Source: JARLGU01 sp036504535
GTDB lineage: Bacteria > Armatimonadota > Armatimonadia > Armatimonadales > Capsulimonadaceae
Direction of reading: 5' to 3'
DNA length: 64,000 nucleotides
Assembly: GCA_036504535.1 (NCBI GenBank)
Contig: DASXUY010000026.1
Span: 62,001-126,000 of the forward strand
Shown here: positions 50,553-59,765 of the stretch, one piece after another
Numbering within the stretch: the first letter of the stretch is position 1
Layout: every line of letters begins with the position of its first letter
Notes under the pieces: generated by a model
The model's database searches: none
Told to the model about the DNA's origin: nothing
What the model saw: only the letters and a program-made list of their open reading frames with translations
Translations under genes and position numbers: made by a program

Positions 50553-51800
50553 TTACAAAACGGGAACGAGCGACGTGGATGATGTCACCTCATTGTGAGT
50601 ATTGGTTTCCACCAATGATCGTGTAGAGCGCCTGGGTATGAGTTGCCACTTGATGCACAACTCCTGCGTGATCTCATCTCCACGCAATGCCGAAAGCAGC
50701 ACACGGGCGCACTCGGAGCCAAGCGCATCAAGCGGCGGCCTTAAGGTCGTAAGCGCAAGGGCCCGGGATCGCGCCCAATCGTCGAAACCGACTATGCCAA
50801 AATGCTCCCCCGCTGCCAATCCAGACTCAGCGGCGGCGCTAAGGATGCCGTAGGCAGTCAAATCATTGGCGGCAATGACTCCGACGCCATCGAGCAGAGT
50901 TGTATCGAATTCGCTCTGTGTGGCAGTCTCGAAATCGGGTATTGCAACTTGTTCCCCGTGGACAATGGTCTTGAGGCAACGTTGGCCAAACCCAAAATCG
51001 CGAAGAGCTTGCCGAGCGCCATCAATGCGATAACGGACAAACTCAAGGTCTATCGCAGAGTAGAAGAGCAACCGATCATATCCCCGCGACAGGAGGTGTC
51101 TCGCTGCCTGATAGCCGCAGCTAAGCTGGTCGGAATAGACGCGTGGCGCGTTTCGCATTATTTCGGTCGAGACAAATATGTAAGGAATTGTCAGTGAACG
51201 AATGAAGCTCATCGCTTCTTCAATCGCATCATGTGGTTCTTCCACGTAGATGATCGCGTCGGCGCCTTCTTCGACGGCCTCTCGAGTTAGGCGGGATAAG
51301 TCGGGCGTTTCGTTGCGATGGGTCTTAAAGCAAATCTCGATTTCGGACTCGCTTGCCAACACGCGCTCAAGCGAATAAATTATTGCGAGGGGCCAGTGAA
51401 GCCGCTGCCTCTCCGCCGAACCAATCTCCTCGGGCGAAAACATGTACGCGGTGATGATGCAAACGCGGGCTCGGAGTTGATCCTGAGTAACCGACGCGAG
51501 CGTGTATGGACGGACACCCAAAGCTGGAGTTTCGTAGGATAGGTCAGGCATCCGTTCGAGAAATGTTCCGCGTCGCCTCTCACACCTCACGATGCCCTTC
51601 GCGGCGAGGGCGGAAATGGCGCGTTGCACGGTAGCTGGCGCCGCATCGATGGCCGATGCAATCGTGTTGAAACCAGGCAGCATCGAGCCGGGGGCTAACC
51701 CGCGTGTTCGGATATACGCGACAATGTCCTCCTCAACAGAATTGAGGATGCTTGATCGCAATCGGCCCACGTTTTTTATTGTCACCCTACCGTTGATCAT
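50553..51800 (-). CDS. GntR-type regulator with LacI-like effector domain
   Basis: 415 aa. Residues 15-90 are a GntR winged helix (IVAYIRTRGLAPGSMLPGFNTIASAIDAAPATVQRAISALAAKGIVRCERRRGTFLE). Residues 110-400 are a periplasmic-binding-protein-like sensor (GADAIIYVEEPHDAIEEA, IPYIFVSTEIMRNAPRVYSDQLSCGYQAARHLLSRGYDRLLFYSA, HFGIVGFDDWARSRALALTTLRPP). The sensor implies a sugar ligand. ATG 51800 is preferred over longer frames because it begins 8 bases after a perfect palindrome, the likely operator. The fold is that of AraR-like repressors. Confidence 0.88.
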   Translation of the reverse strand: MINGRVTIKNVGRLRSSILNSVEEDIVAYIRTRGLAPGSMLPGFNTIASAIDAAPATVQRAISALAAKGIVRCERRRGTFLERMPDLSYETPALGVRPYTLASVTQDQLRARVCIITAYMFSPEEIGSAERQRLHWPLAIIYSLERVLASESEIEICFKTHRNETPDLSRLTREAVEEGADAIIYVEEPHDAIEEAMSFIRSLTIPYIFVSTEIMRNAPRVYSDQLSCGYQAARHLLSRGYDRLLFYSAIDLEFVRYRIDGARQALRDFGFGQRCLKTIVHGEQVAIPDFETATQSEFDTTLLDGVGVIAANDLTAYGILSAAAESGLAAGEHFGIVGFDDWARSRALALTTLRPPLDALGSECARVLLSALRGDEITQELCIKWQLIPRRSTRSLVETNTHNEVTSSTSLVPVL

Positions 51801-51807
51801 AACAGTT

Positions 51808-51840
51808 AATGCATCTACATCAATATGATGTAGATGCATT
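51808..51840. promoter_or_regulatory. perfect operator palindrome of the GntR/LacI regulator
   Basis: AATGCATCTACATCA (51808-51822), the spacer ATA, then its exact reverse complement TGATGTAGATGCATT (51826-51840). It sits 8 bases upstream of the regulator start codon, so the protein probably represses its own gene from here. Confidence 0.8.
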
Positions 51841-51918
51841 ATAGTACAGATCATCACCGGCGTCAAGTGATTGGCGAGCAGTTTAGACTGCGCTTTTTTT
51901 TTCTGAGTCACCTGGTGC

Positions 51919-54780
51919 TCAAGGCGCTGATATCGACAGAACGCAGTCCTTGCCAGCATAGAGCCAGTACCCAACGTACGGAGAAAGCGAAGTTGCCGTG
52001 ACGTACTTGTTCGACGCGGCATCGTAGCTAAACGCGGTCCCGACGAGATGAGCGGCTGAGGCGGTATCGAACGACTGGTCAGCGCCGTCGATTGTAATGG
52101 TGCTTGACGAAAGCGGGACCGTTTTCGGGAACGGGTCGCCGATCATATTCCAGCCTGCCGAGAGCGCTATCTTGAACGCTGCAGCGGTGGGTGTCGGAGT
52201 GCCAGCAGCAACGATGTTGATCGTGTGTGGGAAGCGTATCCAATACCCCCGGCCGGGAACGAGGCTATTCGCGGCTCCCGTCGGCGTGACCTGGTAAGCG
52301 TTGACGCCAGGTAGCCACACGGCCAGTTTTGGCTCAGGGTATCCGAACACGTCGCTTATCGCCATGGCCGAGTAGTCTGCTGGAACTGATATTAGCGACA
52401 GGCCGCGATCAAAGGATTTGACGGCAACGTTGTTGATGACGACAGCGTTGCTTTCGCCGCCGCCGGGCGCTGGGGTCGATACGGTTACAGTCACCGACGG
52501 AGTGCGTTGCAGGTCGGTGTTCAGCGTGGTCTCAAGCCGGTTCGCCGCCATCAACCAAGATTTGACCGGTTTGCCGTTCAGCTTGATGTAAGTGTTCGGC
52601 ATAAAGTTGTCGCCGTAGACTTCGAGGAACACGGCGGCATCCCCTGGCGCGTATGTCATTGGCGTTACACTGGTGATAACAGGAGTTGGCGCGTTCACAA
52701 TGAAGTTGACGACATTCGACGCTCCAGCGCCGTTGTTGTTGACCACAGTGACCGGCAGAATGCCGACTGCTTGTAGAAGTCCACTAGCGATCTCAAACGA
52801 AATTGTACTATCCGACAGAACCTGGCAAGTGACCGGTTTCCCCGAGAGCATGACAGTGTCGTCGTTGGCAAAATGGCTGCCTGTAATAGTTACCGGTACA
52901 GTCCCGGAGCCTACGTTACATCCAAACGGCGATAAGCTCGCGATCACAGGCTTGTAGGGTTCCACCACAAACGCTGTCCGCACCGTCGTGTCGCCTTGCA
53001 TACCGCTGAGTGTTACGACCTGCTCGACGAGAGGCGCGTTGTAGATAGCGGTGAAGGCTATCGTTGACTTACCTTCCGGAATCCTAACCGTCGCAGGGAC
53101 GACCACATGGCTGTTGTCACTGGCAAGCGAAACGAGCATTCCGCCAGCCCCGGCGGGCGCGGCGGATGCAACGGTGCCCGAAGTGCGCCCCGCTCCGAAG
53201 TGCTCAGGCTGTGGCAAGCTGATTGACGCAAGGTAATTGGTCGCGATTACATGGAAGTAGGATACCGTCGTGATCTCGCCGCATCTTGCGCGGACATTTA
53301 TCGCCGGGATGCCGCTGGCCGATGCGGGAAGCGAGACAACAAATGTGGCAGTGCGGGAGTTGGCTGGCACGACGACGCTTGCGGGCACCGTCGCAGGCTG
53401 ATTGCAGCTGAGCGTGACAAGCTGCCCGCCAGCGGGCGCCGGATCGCTGAGGGTCACGGTAGCGGTCATTGTCCCGCCGGGAAGCAGCGAGTCGGCCTGT
53501 AGCGTCAGTTGCTTCGGGTAGATTGGAACAGCTTTGGAGTTGTAGAACACTGCGCCGTAAAGAGCTTGCGCGCTGCCTTGGCTATGCAACTCGAAAGAAG
53601 CCCCAAAGCTCTGCAGCAGGATATCCGGCCCGCTTTCGTCGCAGACGGCATCGATAATTGTGAAGCGACCGTTGGTCTGATTTGTTCCACGAACGTTGCT
53701 GAAGATATTTAACGCAAAACGGCCTTCGCCGTCATACGTATACTGCTGGGCATCATCGAATACTCCAGGGACGAGAGGACGTAAGGGGGATGACGTGCTA
53801 AAATCTGCGTACCACCATTCGCCCGGACTTTTAGCAGTCGTTACTACTCCGATGAGCCGTGGACCGCTACCAGTAAAATTCCTATACACATGCGGTGTAA
53901 GCAAGTAGCTCGGGGGGAACAGTTCGGCATGTTTTCCTTGCCCCAGCAGATCATCCCATTCGCTTGAATAGGTAAAGATAGATACGGGCGCGGGTCGAAT
54001 GAAATCTGCGCCAATCCAAATTGACCTTTCCTGAACGTCCTCAATGTTTCCCGATTTGTCAGTGCTCCAGTAGCTAACGGTGTGCAGAGCGTGCGTACTG
54101 ACAACAAAAGGGTCTGTATAAAGGTGCTCGGGTTCGCTATCGACCTTGTAGTAAGTTGTCGAAACATCGCCTACACCGTCAGGGTCGTCAGGAGCGAGTG
54201 AAATTGTGACGGGGCCAGAATAGCGCCCAAACGTGCCGATTGGCCCCATTGCCGCAAATGCCGTGTGTGGAGGGCTGGTGTCTTCGACTTGAGGATGTAC
54301 CGTCGCGTTGTAGTAAATTGAAATGTCGACTGTCGGTGTTACCAGCTTAGCTGCAAGGGTAGTCACCACGCCGTCCACTGCCAATGCTTGATAAACTCTT
54401 AGCGTAACAAATGGGAAGTCTTCGACGATACGTCCCTTGCTGACATGCCCAGCATTGCCCTGCACTATTTGGGTGCTCTGCTTGTTTAGCAAGGCTTCCT
54501 GATTTATGGCGAGGTAGACGGGATCATCCTTACCCTCCAGGACAAATAGAGCGCACTTTATTGGTGCTCCATTTGTAAGCATATAAGCGCTAGAGCAACT
54601 GATTTTGTGGGTGCTCGTGTAGTACTGAGTTGTGGTGTCCCCAAACAGCTGGTCGCCCTTGCCCGTAATCGTGACCTGAGTCAGCGGCGACGCGGCAAGA
54701 CCAGCTGCGGCTGACAGCGACGAAAGCCATAGACTGGCTGCTACAAGAGCGAAGATTAACATCGATAGGGTTTTGTTCAT
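51919..54780 (-). CDS. large secreted protein with Ig-like and TIG/IPT domains
   Basis: 953 aa. A signal peptide (1-28, SLWLSSLSAAAG). About 165-260 is an OmpL47-type bacterial Ig-like domain (GRYSGPVTISLAPDDPDGVGDV, VSYWSTDKSGNIED). About 430-600 has further Ig-like beta-sandwiches. About 615-690 and 695-775 are two TIG/IPT domains (PVITGSHFANDDTVMLSGKPV and VFLEVYGDNFMPNTYIKLNGKPV). The C-terminal 170 residues (GLSLISVPADY, GWNMIGDPFPKTVPL) are two repeats of an anchor-type module. It is probably a cell-surface adhesin or binding protein. ATG 54780. No clear link to neighbours. Confidence 0.82.
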   Translation of the reverse strand: MNKTLSMLIFALVAASLWLSSLSAAAGLAASPLTQVTITGKGDQLFGDTTTQYYTSTHKISCSSAYMLTNGAPIKCALFVLEGKDDPVYLAINQEALLNKQSTQIVQGNAGHVSKGRIVEDFPFVTLRVYQALAVDGVVTTLAAKLVTPTVDISIYYNATVHPQVEDTSPPHTAFAAMGPIGTFGRYSGPVTISLAPDDPDGVGDVSTTYYKVDSEPEHLYTDPFVVSTHALHTVSYWSTDKSGNIEDVQERSIWIGADFIRPAPVSIFTYSSEWDDLLGQGKHAELFPPSYLLTPHVYRNFTGSGPRLIGVVTTAKSPGEWWYADFSTSSPLRPLVPGVFDDAQQYTYDGEGRFALNIFSNVRGTNQTNGRFTIIDAVCDESGPDILLQSFGASFELHSQGSAQALYGAVFYNSKAVPIYPKQLTLQADSLLPGGTMTATVTLSDPAPAGGQLVTLSCNQPATVPASVVVPANSRTATFVVSLPASASGIPAINVRARCGEITTVSYFHVIATNYLASISLPQPEHFGAGRTSGTVASAAPAGAGGMLVSLASDNSHVVVPATVRIPEGKSTIAFTAIYNAPLVEQVVTLSGMQGDTTVRTAFVVEPYKPVIASLSPFGCNVGSGTVPVTITGSHFANDDTVMLSGKPVTCQVLSDSTISFEIASGLLQAVGILPVTVVNNNGAGASNVVNFIVNAPTPVITSVTPMTYAPGDAAVFLEVYGDNFMPNTYIKLNGKPVKSWLMAANRLETTLNTDLQRTPSVTVTVSTPAPGGGESNAVVINNVAVKSFDRGLSLISVPADYSAMAISDVFGYPEPKLAVWLPGVNAYQVTPTGAANSLVPGRGYWIRFPHTINIVAAGTPTPTAAAFKIALSAGWNMIGDPFPKTVPLSSSTITIDGADQSFDTASAAHLVGTAFSYDAASNKYVTATSLSPYVGYWLYAGKDCVLSISAP

Positions 54781-55182
54781 AGGGGGGACGTACCTGAAGG
54801 GAGATTGCTGCTCGCGCTAGCATTGCGAGCGTCACGCGACACAGATACCGTACCACCGACGACAAGTATTTGTCAACGCTACGAAATGATTGATCGCTTT
54901 AACTAGCAATATCGTTAAATAATATATTTTTATCCAGAATGCTCTGTCGGAGAGTGAAACCTCAACGGTCGCAACCATCACCTTACTTTGTGATTTATTT
55001 CACGGCTATTTATTCCTTTCATTTTCGTGCACATCCTTCGTTCGGTGACGTGTTGTCGCCGTTTCACCTTTATCAGTCGTTCGGCGGACGCTTCCCGTAG
55101 GGTTTGCCAGCCATAATGAATACGATCAGCGTTGATCTTATTGGCAGGTTTCTTGCGACTGTTGTAACCGAAAGGCACGAAA

Positions 55183-56877
55183 ATGCATTGGCTCCATAAC
55201 CTCTTTTTTCCACCGGCTGGCGTCGCCGGGATTGGAACCGCCCACACGCTGATCACGTTGGGTCTCATTATCGCCATCGGTGTGATGCTGGGCAATATAC
55301 GCGTCTTCGGTATTAGCCTTGGTGTTGCAGGCGTCCTCTTTGTGGGTCTAGTTTTCGGCCACTACAAGATCGCAGGTGAGCATACCGTTCTCGACTTCGC
55401 GCAGGGCCTCGGCCTCGTGCTGTTCGTTTACACGATAGGTGTCCAGGTTGGTCCAGGCTTTCTCGCATCCCTGAAAGCGCAGGGTCTGAAGCTGAATCTG
55501 CTTACCGCATCCATTGTCCTGTTCGGCGTCCTAGGGACGCTTATCGTTGGGCGGCTCATTTTGCCCAAGGCCGACTACCCGGCGGTGGTCGGTATGTTCT
55601 GCGGCGCTACGACCAGCACGCCGAGCCTCGCGGCCACCCAGCAGGCGGTGACATCGATTGTCCCTGCGACCGACACGGTGACACCCAACCTGCCGGTTCT
55701 CGGCTACGCTGTGGCGTACCCGTTCGGCGTCATCGGCATCATTCTGTCGATGTTCGCAGTCCGCTGGATATTCCGTGTCAACCTCAAGAAGGAGGGCGAC
55801 GAGCTTAAGGCAGCGGCCGAGGCGACAACCAAGAAGCTCGAGACGCTCAACATCGAGGTAGAAAACCTCAACATCCATGGTATGTCGCTACGTGATGTGC
55901 TATCCATGCAGCCTCACGATGTGGTCGTCTCGCGTGTGTTTTCCGGCGAAGAAACCAAGGTGGCAACCGAAGACATGCTGGTTTCGACAGGTGATGTGCT
56001 GCTCGCGGTTGGCCCGTCCGAAGCGCTGGACAATTTTCGCCGCATCGTCGGCAGCGAGAGCAAGATCGACCTCAAGGAGATTCCGTCGGAGATCTCGCCG
56101 AGGCAGATGTTGGTGACGCGGCAAGCAGTCACGGGCAAGTCTGTTCCCGAGCTCAAGCTCACCACGCGTTTTGAAGTGACCGCGACACGAATCACACGCG
56201 GTGATATCGAACTGCCAGCGACTAACAATGTGAAGCTGCAGTTCGGCGACCGCGTGCTGGTGGTGGGTCGAGAAGAGATGCTGAATGCGGTCGCGAAGGA
56301 GTTTGGCGACTCGGTGAAGCAGCGCGACAAGCCGATGATCGTCCCGATGTTTATCGGGATCATCCTGGGCGTCGTGCTCGGCTCAATCCCCGTTCAACTC
56401 CCCGGGTTCCCGTCGCCGGTGACGCTGGGTCTTGCTGGCGGCCCGCTAATCGTTGCCATCATCCTCAGCCGTATCGGGAAGATCGGTCCGCTGGTGTGGT
56501 ACATGAACCGCTCCGCGAACCTGATGCTGCGCGAGATGGGAATCGTAATGTTCCTGGCGTGTGTCGGCCTTAAGGCCGGCGGCGAGTTCCTCCAGGCGCT
56601 GCTGAGCGGGCACGGGTTCCTGTGGATGGGCTACGGCGCGCTGATCACAGTGATCCCGCTCCTTGGCACGGCGTTGTTTGCTCGCGGGTTCATGAAGCTC
56701 AACTACATGCCGCTCTGCGGCCTGATGGCGGGCAGCATGACCGACACCGCCGCGCTCGCGTTCGCTACCCAGGCAACGGGCTCCGACGAGCCATCTATCG
56801 CCTACGCCACCGTCTACCCAATGGCCGTCCTGCTACGCGTATTCGCAGTGCAGGCGATGATTCTGTTCTTCCGGTAA
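55183..56877 (+). CDS. aspartate:alanine exchanger-family transporter
   Basis: 564 aa. Two halves of the AAE/YidE-YbjL duplicated membrane domain: LITLGLIIAIGVMLGNIRVFGISLGVAGVLFVGLVFG at the N-terminus and LGSIPVQLPGFPSPVTLGLAGGPLIVAIILSRIG at the C-terminal half. Between them (about 205-380) lie two RCK_C/TrkA-C domains (MSLRDVLSMQPHDVVVSRVFSGEE, PELKLTTRFEVTATRITRG). The motif GMFCGATTSTPSLAATQ is conserved in the family. It lies in the inner membrane and moves anions or amino acids. ATG 55183; GAAAGG lies upstream. Confidence 0.9.
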   Translation: MHWLHNLFFPPAGVAGIGTAHTLITLGLIIAIGVMLGNIRVFGISLGVAGVLFVGLVFGHYKIAGEHTVLDFAQGLGLVLFVYTIGVQVGPGFLASLKAQGLKLNLLTASIVLFGVLGTLIVGRLILPKADYPAVVGMFCGATTSTPSLAATQQAVTSIVPATDTVTPNLPVLGYAVAYPFGVIGIILSMFAVRWIFRVNLKKEGDELKAAAEATTKKLETLNIEVENLNIHGMSLRDVLSMQPHDVVVSRVFSGEETKVATEDMLVSTGDVLLAVGPSEALDNFRRIVGSESKIDLKEIPSEISPRQMLVTRQAVTGKSVPELKLTTRFEVTATRITRGDIELPATNNVKLQFGDRVLVVGREEMLNAVAKEFGDSVKQRDKPMIVPMFIGIILGVVLGSIPVQLPGFPSPVTLGLAGGPLIVAIILSRIGKIGPLVWYMNRSANLMLREMGIVMFLACVGLKAGGEFLQALLSGHGFLWMGYGALITVIPLLGTALFARGFMKLNYMPLCGLMAGSMTDTAALAFATQATGSDEPSIAYATVYPMAVLLRVFAVQAMILFFR

Positions 56878-57180
56878 CTATTAGCGAACCAGCGTGTCGC
56901 TGGCCCCTTGTCTCGCCGCAGACGGCTCGGTTTGAGCGGGGTCCAGTCGCCGGAGATTGTTCCGCTACCAGCGATCTGAATGCTCAGACCTTGTTGCAAG
57001 CAACGTAAGCAGGGCGAGCTTCAATATCCGTCAAATCGGGGTTACAAAGATTGACCGTTTTACCCGATAATGGTTATCGAGTGATTCTTAGAAGTGTTCT
57101 TGCCGCGTCGCCACCGACGCGGCATTTTTTTGTGGGCTGAGCGACGCCGGGGCTGCGACCGCTCTGTAAGCTATGCGCGT
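56878..57180. other. 3' region of the transporter gene with possible small transcript
   Basis: 303 bp. The first 220 have no gene but carry weak stems and a TTGACC word (57051-57056) 17 bases before TTATCG, ahead of a strong terminator at 57102. It may be a long 3' end or a small RNA; I cannot tell which. Confidence 0.35.
57102..57131 (+). terminator. strong rho-independent terminator
   Basis: GCCGCGTC (57102-57109) pairs with GACGCGGC (57116-57123) around GCCACC, followed by A and seven Ts. It lies 225 bases after the transporter stop. Confidence 0.9.
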
Positions 57181-57588
57181 TCATCGTATGAACTGGATGG
57201 GCGCTATTCCGTAGGGAACAACGCGGTCCAAGTCGTGGTGATCGCTGGTGAGCAGAGTCCCACCGATATCTTCCGCGAGAGCAAGCGCAAAACAATCGCA
57301 AACCGACAAATGGCCTGGGGACACTTTTATCTGAGCAGCTCGCTTCCATACCGCACTATCTGGAGGCTCAACAACTTGCAAACCTGCCGATTCTAGGTCG
57401 GCACAACAGCGCTCCGCCGCGTCTCGTCCATCGATCCGCAGGATGTTGGAGTAGACCTCGCACATGTTGCCGGTATGCGCGACACACGTATGGACATCAT
57501 CTAACAGTATGTCGCGTACGACATCTCCTCCCGGCTCAGCGTACAGAAACGCAAGCATCGCGCAGGCGTTTAACACGTAGAGCGCCAA
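57181..57588 (-). CDS. VapC-type PIN-domain toxin, first catalytic Asp replaced
   Basis: 135 aa. PIN pattern MALYVLNACAMLAFLYAEPGG, NMCEVY (Glu), SVCDCFALALA (Asp) and TLLTSDHHDLDRV (Asp). PIN toxins are RNases that need 3-4 acidic residues and Mg. The first, normally VLDASALL, reads VLN: N7 replaces Asp, so activity may be weak or lost. The start is TTG 57588, directly at the antitoxin stop, with GGAG 10 bases upstream inside the antitoxin gene. Confidence 0.88.
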   Translation of the reverse strand: MALYVLNACAMLAFLYAEPGGDVVRDILLDDVHTCVAHTGNMCEVYSNILRIDGRDAAERCCADLESAGLQVVEPPDSAVWKRAAQIKVSPGHLSVCDCFALALAEDIGGTLLTSDHHDLDRVVPYGIAPIQFIR

Positions 57589-57879
57589 CTACTTCGTGCT
57601 CCAACGCCGCTCTTCCAAGCGCTTGTCTTCCTGCTTAGCAGCGATGACATCGTCACTGGTAAGCGCCCGCCCAGCTAGGATCCCATAGCCGCGAACCGTC
57701 CGCCTTTGCGTTTCCGGTGCCGCCTGAGCTTCACGCAGCAGTTTGCGCACGACGCTGGAAAGGCCACCGGGCTGTGCTTTCCCCCAATCGACGAGATCAG
57801 GCTCGAGCAACACGGTGGCCTTTACTGTTGCAGGGCCAGGTGTTGGACCCGGCTTTTTTCGATTCGTTGTCGTTGTCAT
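57589..57879 (-). CDS. VapB-type antitoxin
   Basis: 96 aa. A basic, proline-rich N-terminus (TTTTNRKKPGPTPG), a ribbon-helix-helix-like segment (VKATVLLEPDLVDWGKAQPGGLSSVVRKLLREAQ) and a charged C-terminus that should wrap the toxin. ATG 57879 is chosen over the longer frame; no ribosome site. It abuts the toxin gene. A pair of direct repeats upstream is its likely operator. Confidence 0.75.
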   Translation of the reverse strand: MTTTTNRKKPGPTPGPATVKATVLLEPDLVDWGKAQPGGLSSVVRKLLREAQAAPETQRRTVRGYGILAGRALTSDDVIAAKQEDKRLEERRWSTK

Positions 57880-57901
57880 GTCGATATTGTACCGCAACTT
57901 A

Positions 57902-57937
57902 TACGGAACTAATACATAACAAATACGGAACAAATAC
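57902..57937. promoter_or_regulatory. direct-repeat operator of the VapBC pair
   Basis: TACGGAACTAATAC (57902-57915) and TACGGAACAAATAC (57924-57937) differ by one base and are spaced 22 bases apart, two helical turns. They lie just upstream of the antitoxin gene in a region that should include its promoter. Confidence 0.6.
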
Positions 57938-58113
57938 TGCCATTATCACTTCCCCTAGCGGCCCATAATTCCAGCGCCCTGCCACCCTTACCCAAAAGTC
58001 GCCGCGCGGCCCGGGAGCGCATCCTAATTCTCTATCCTTTACCACACACAAAAAGGCCGCCAGCCGCCCCACGACGAGGGCGACCAACGGCCTACGACCA
58101 GCACCATCGCAAC

Positions 58114-59472
58114 CTACACCACGCTGTCCGCTAGCGCAGCCTGGAGCACATCCTCCGGCAGCTCGAAGTCTACGAGCTTACCGTCGATGTAGTTCTCGTA
58201 CGATGCCAAGTCGAGGAAGCCGTGGCCCGAGAGGCAGAAGACGATCACGCGCTCCTCGTTCTTCGCTTTCGCGTCCAGCGCCTCGTCGATCGCTGCGCGG
58301 ATAGCGTGGCTGCTCTCGGGCGCGGGGACGATTCCTTCTGCTTTGGCGAACAGGTCGGCGGCGCTAAAGCATGCGTTCTGCGTGTACGCGACCGGGTCAA
58401 CGATACCATCTTGCACGAGTCGGCTGATGATGGTGGACATGCCGTGGTAGCGCAGGCCGCCTGCGTGGATACCTGCGGGCATGAAGTTGTGACCAAGTGT
58501 GTGCATCTCGATCAGCGGGGTGTACTTCGCGACATCCCCGAAGTCGTAGCGGAACTCGCCCCGAGTAAGTGTCGGGCACGCGGCAGGCTCAGCGCCCACG
58601 AAGCGGGTCTTCTTTGGGGCTTCGCCGCGCAGTTGCTGACCGATGAACGGAAGCGCGATTCCGCCGAAGTTGGACCCGCCTCCGCAACAGCCGATCACGA
58701 CATCAGGGTAGTCGCCCGCAATGCCGAACTGCGAGATCGCTTCCTGGCCGATGACGGTCTGGTGCAACAGCACGTGGTTCAAGACCGAACCGAGGGCGTA
58801 ATTAGTGTCGGACCGCTTCGCCGCATCTTCGACGGCTTCGGAGATAGCGATGCCGAGGCTGCCCGACGATTCTGGGTCCTTGGCCAGCACATCGCGCCCC
58901 GCCTGGGTTTCGTCGCTGGGCGACGCGATCACGTTCGCGCCCCACATGCGCATCATAGTGCGGCGGTAGGGCTTTTGGTGGTAGCTCACCTTGACCATGT
59001 AGACGGTGCATTCGAGGCCGAACCAGTTGCACGCGAGCGAGAGCGACGAGCCCCACTGCCCTGCACCGGTCTCGGTCGACAGTCGTTTAATCCCGGCCTT
59101 CTTGTTGTAGAACGCCTGCGGGATAGCAGTATTAGGCTTGTGGCTGCCTGCGGGGCTCACACCTTCGTACTTATAGTAAATGCGGGCCGGGGTGCCGAGC
59201 GCCTGTTCCAGCCGAATGGCCCGGTGCAGCGGCGCTGGGCGGTACTGGCGGTACATGTCGATCACTTCGCCGGGGATATCGATCCAGCGCTCCGTCGACA
59301 CCTCCTGCATGATCAGCGCTTCGGGGAAGATGGCGCTTAGGTCAGCTGGCCCGACAGGCTCCTTGGTCCCCGGATGCAGGTAAGGCTTCGGCGGGTTGGG
59401 CATGTCCGCGAGGACGTTGTACCACGCGGTAGGCATCTGCGAGTCGGGAAGGTAGATTCGTCGTTGAGGCAT
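58114..59472 (-). CDS. trpB2: TrpB2-type tryptophan synthase beta chain
   Basis: 452 aa. N-terminal extension about 65 residues longer than TrpB1. The PLP lysine is K112 (SPAGSHKPNTA), the phosphate loop reads CCGGGSNFGG, and there are EGIVPAPESSHAI and FCLSGHGFLD blocks near the C-terminus. TrpB2 enzymes make tryptophan from indole and serine, usually independent of TrpA, or use another nucleophile. No trpA or other trp gene is in this window. ATG 59472; GGTG lies upstream. Confidence 0.93.
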   Translation of the reverse strand: MPQRRIYLPDSQMPTAWYNVLADMPNPPKPYLHPGTKEPVGPADLSAIFPEALIMQEVSTERWIDIPGEVIDMYRQYRPAPLHRAIRLEQALGTPARIYYKYEGVSPAGSHKPNTAIPQAFYNKKAGIKRLSTETGAGQWGSSLSLACNWFGLECTVYMVKVSYHQKPYRRTMMRMWGANVIASPSDETQAGRDVLAKDPESSGSLGIAISEAVEDAAKRSDTNYALGSVLNHVLLHQTVIGQEAISQFGIAGDYPDVVIGCCGGGSNFGGIALPFIGQQLRGEAPKKTRFVGAEPAACPTLTRGEFRYDFGDVAKYTPLIEMHTLGHNFMPAGIHAGGLRYHGMSTIISRLVQDGIVDPVAYTQNACFSAADLFAKAEGIVPAPESSHAIRAAIDEALDAKAKNEERVIVFCLSGHGFLDLASYENYIDGKLVDFELPEDVLQAALADSVV

Positions 59473-59765
59473 AATTCACCACTCAAGATAGGATTTGTGA
59501 GTTAATTGTTCACTACACAGGGCCGATTCTCCTTGATTCTCGGCCATCCCTTGCCCTAAATCCGCCAAACAGACGACTACATGGATAGACTAAAGACCGT
59601 GGCAAAGGATATCAACTCCCATCACAAAACATTTCACGTGCATGAAATATGGTTTGCCACGCACTGCCTCACGCCCAAAAAATACACTGATATTTTATTT
59701 TTATAATACTACTATTTTACTATTTAGTGTGCTATTATAGTAATATCAAATCACGGAGATATGTA
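59473..59765. other. divergent intergenic region, AT-rich right end
   Basis: 293 bp. The right end (59690-59760) is about 75-80 per cent A+T, far above the window average, and contains repeated ACTATT/TATAGT words. It probably holds the promoter of the RHH/DUF4258 operon. I see no trp leader or T-box near trpB2. Confidence 0.45.

Noticed and set aside
58222..59340. 372-aa plus-strand open frame over trpB2
   Set aside because: Antisense shadow; TrpB2 motifs on the minus strand are unmistakable.
59473..59765. trp leader peptide or T-box ahead of trpB2
   Set aside because: No Trp-codon-rich frame and no T-box consensus on the minus strand.
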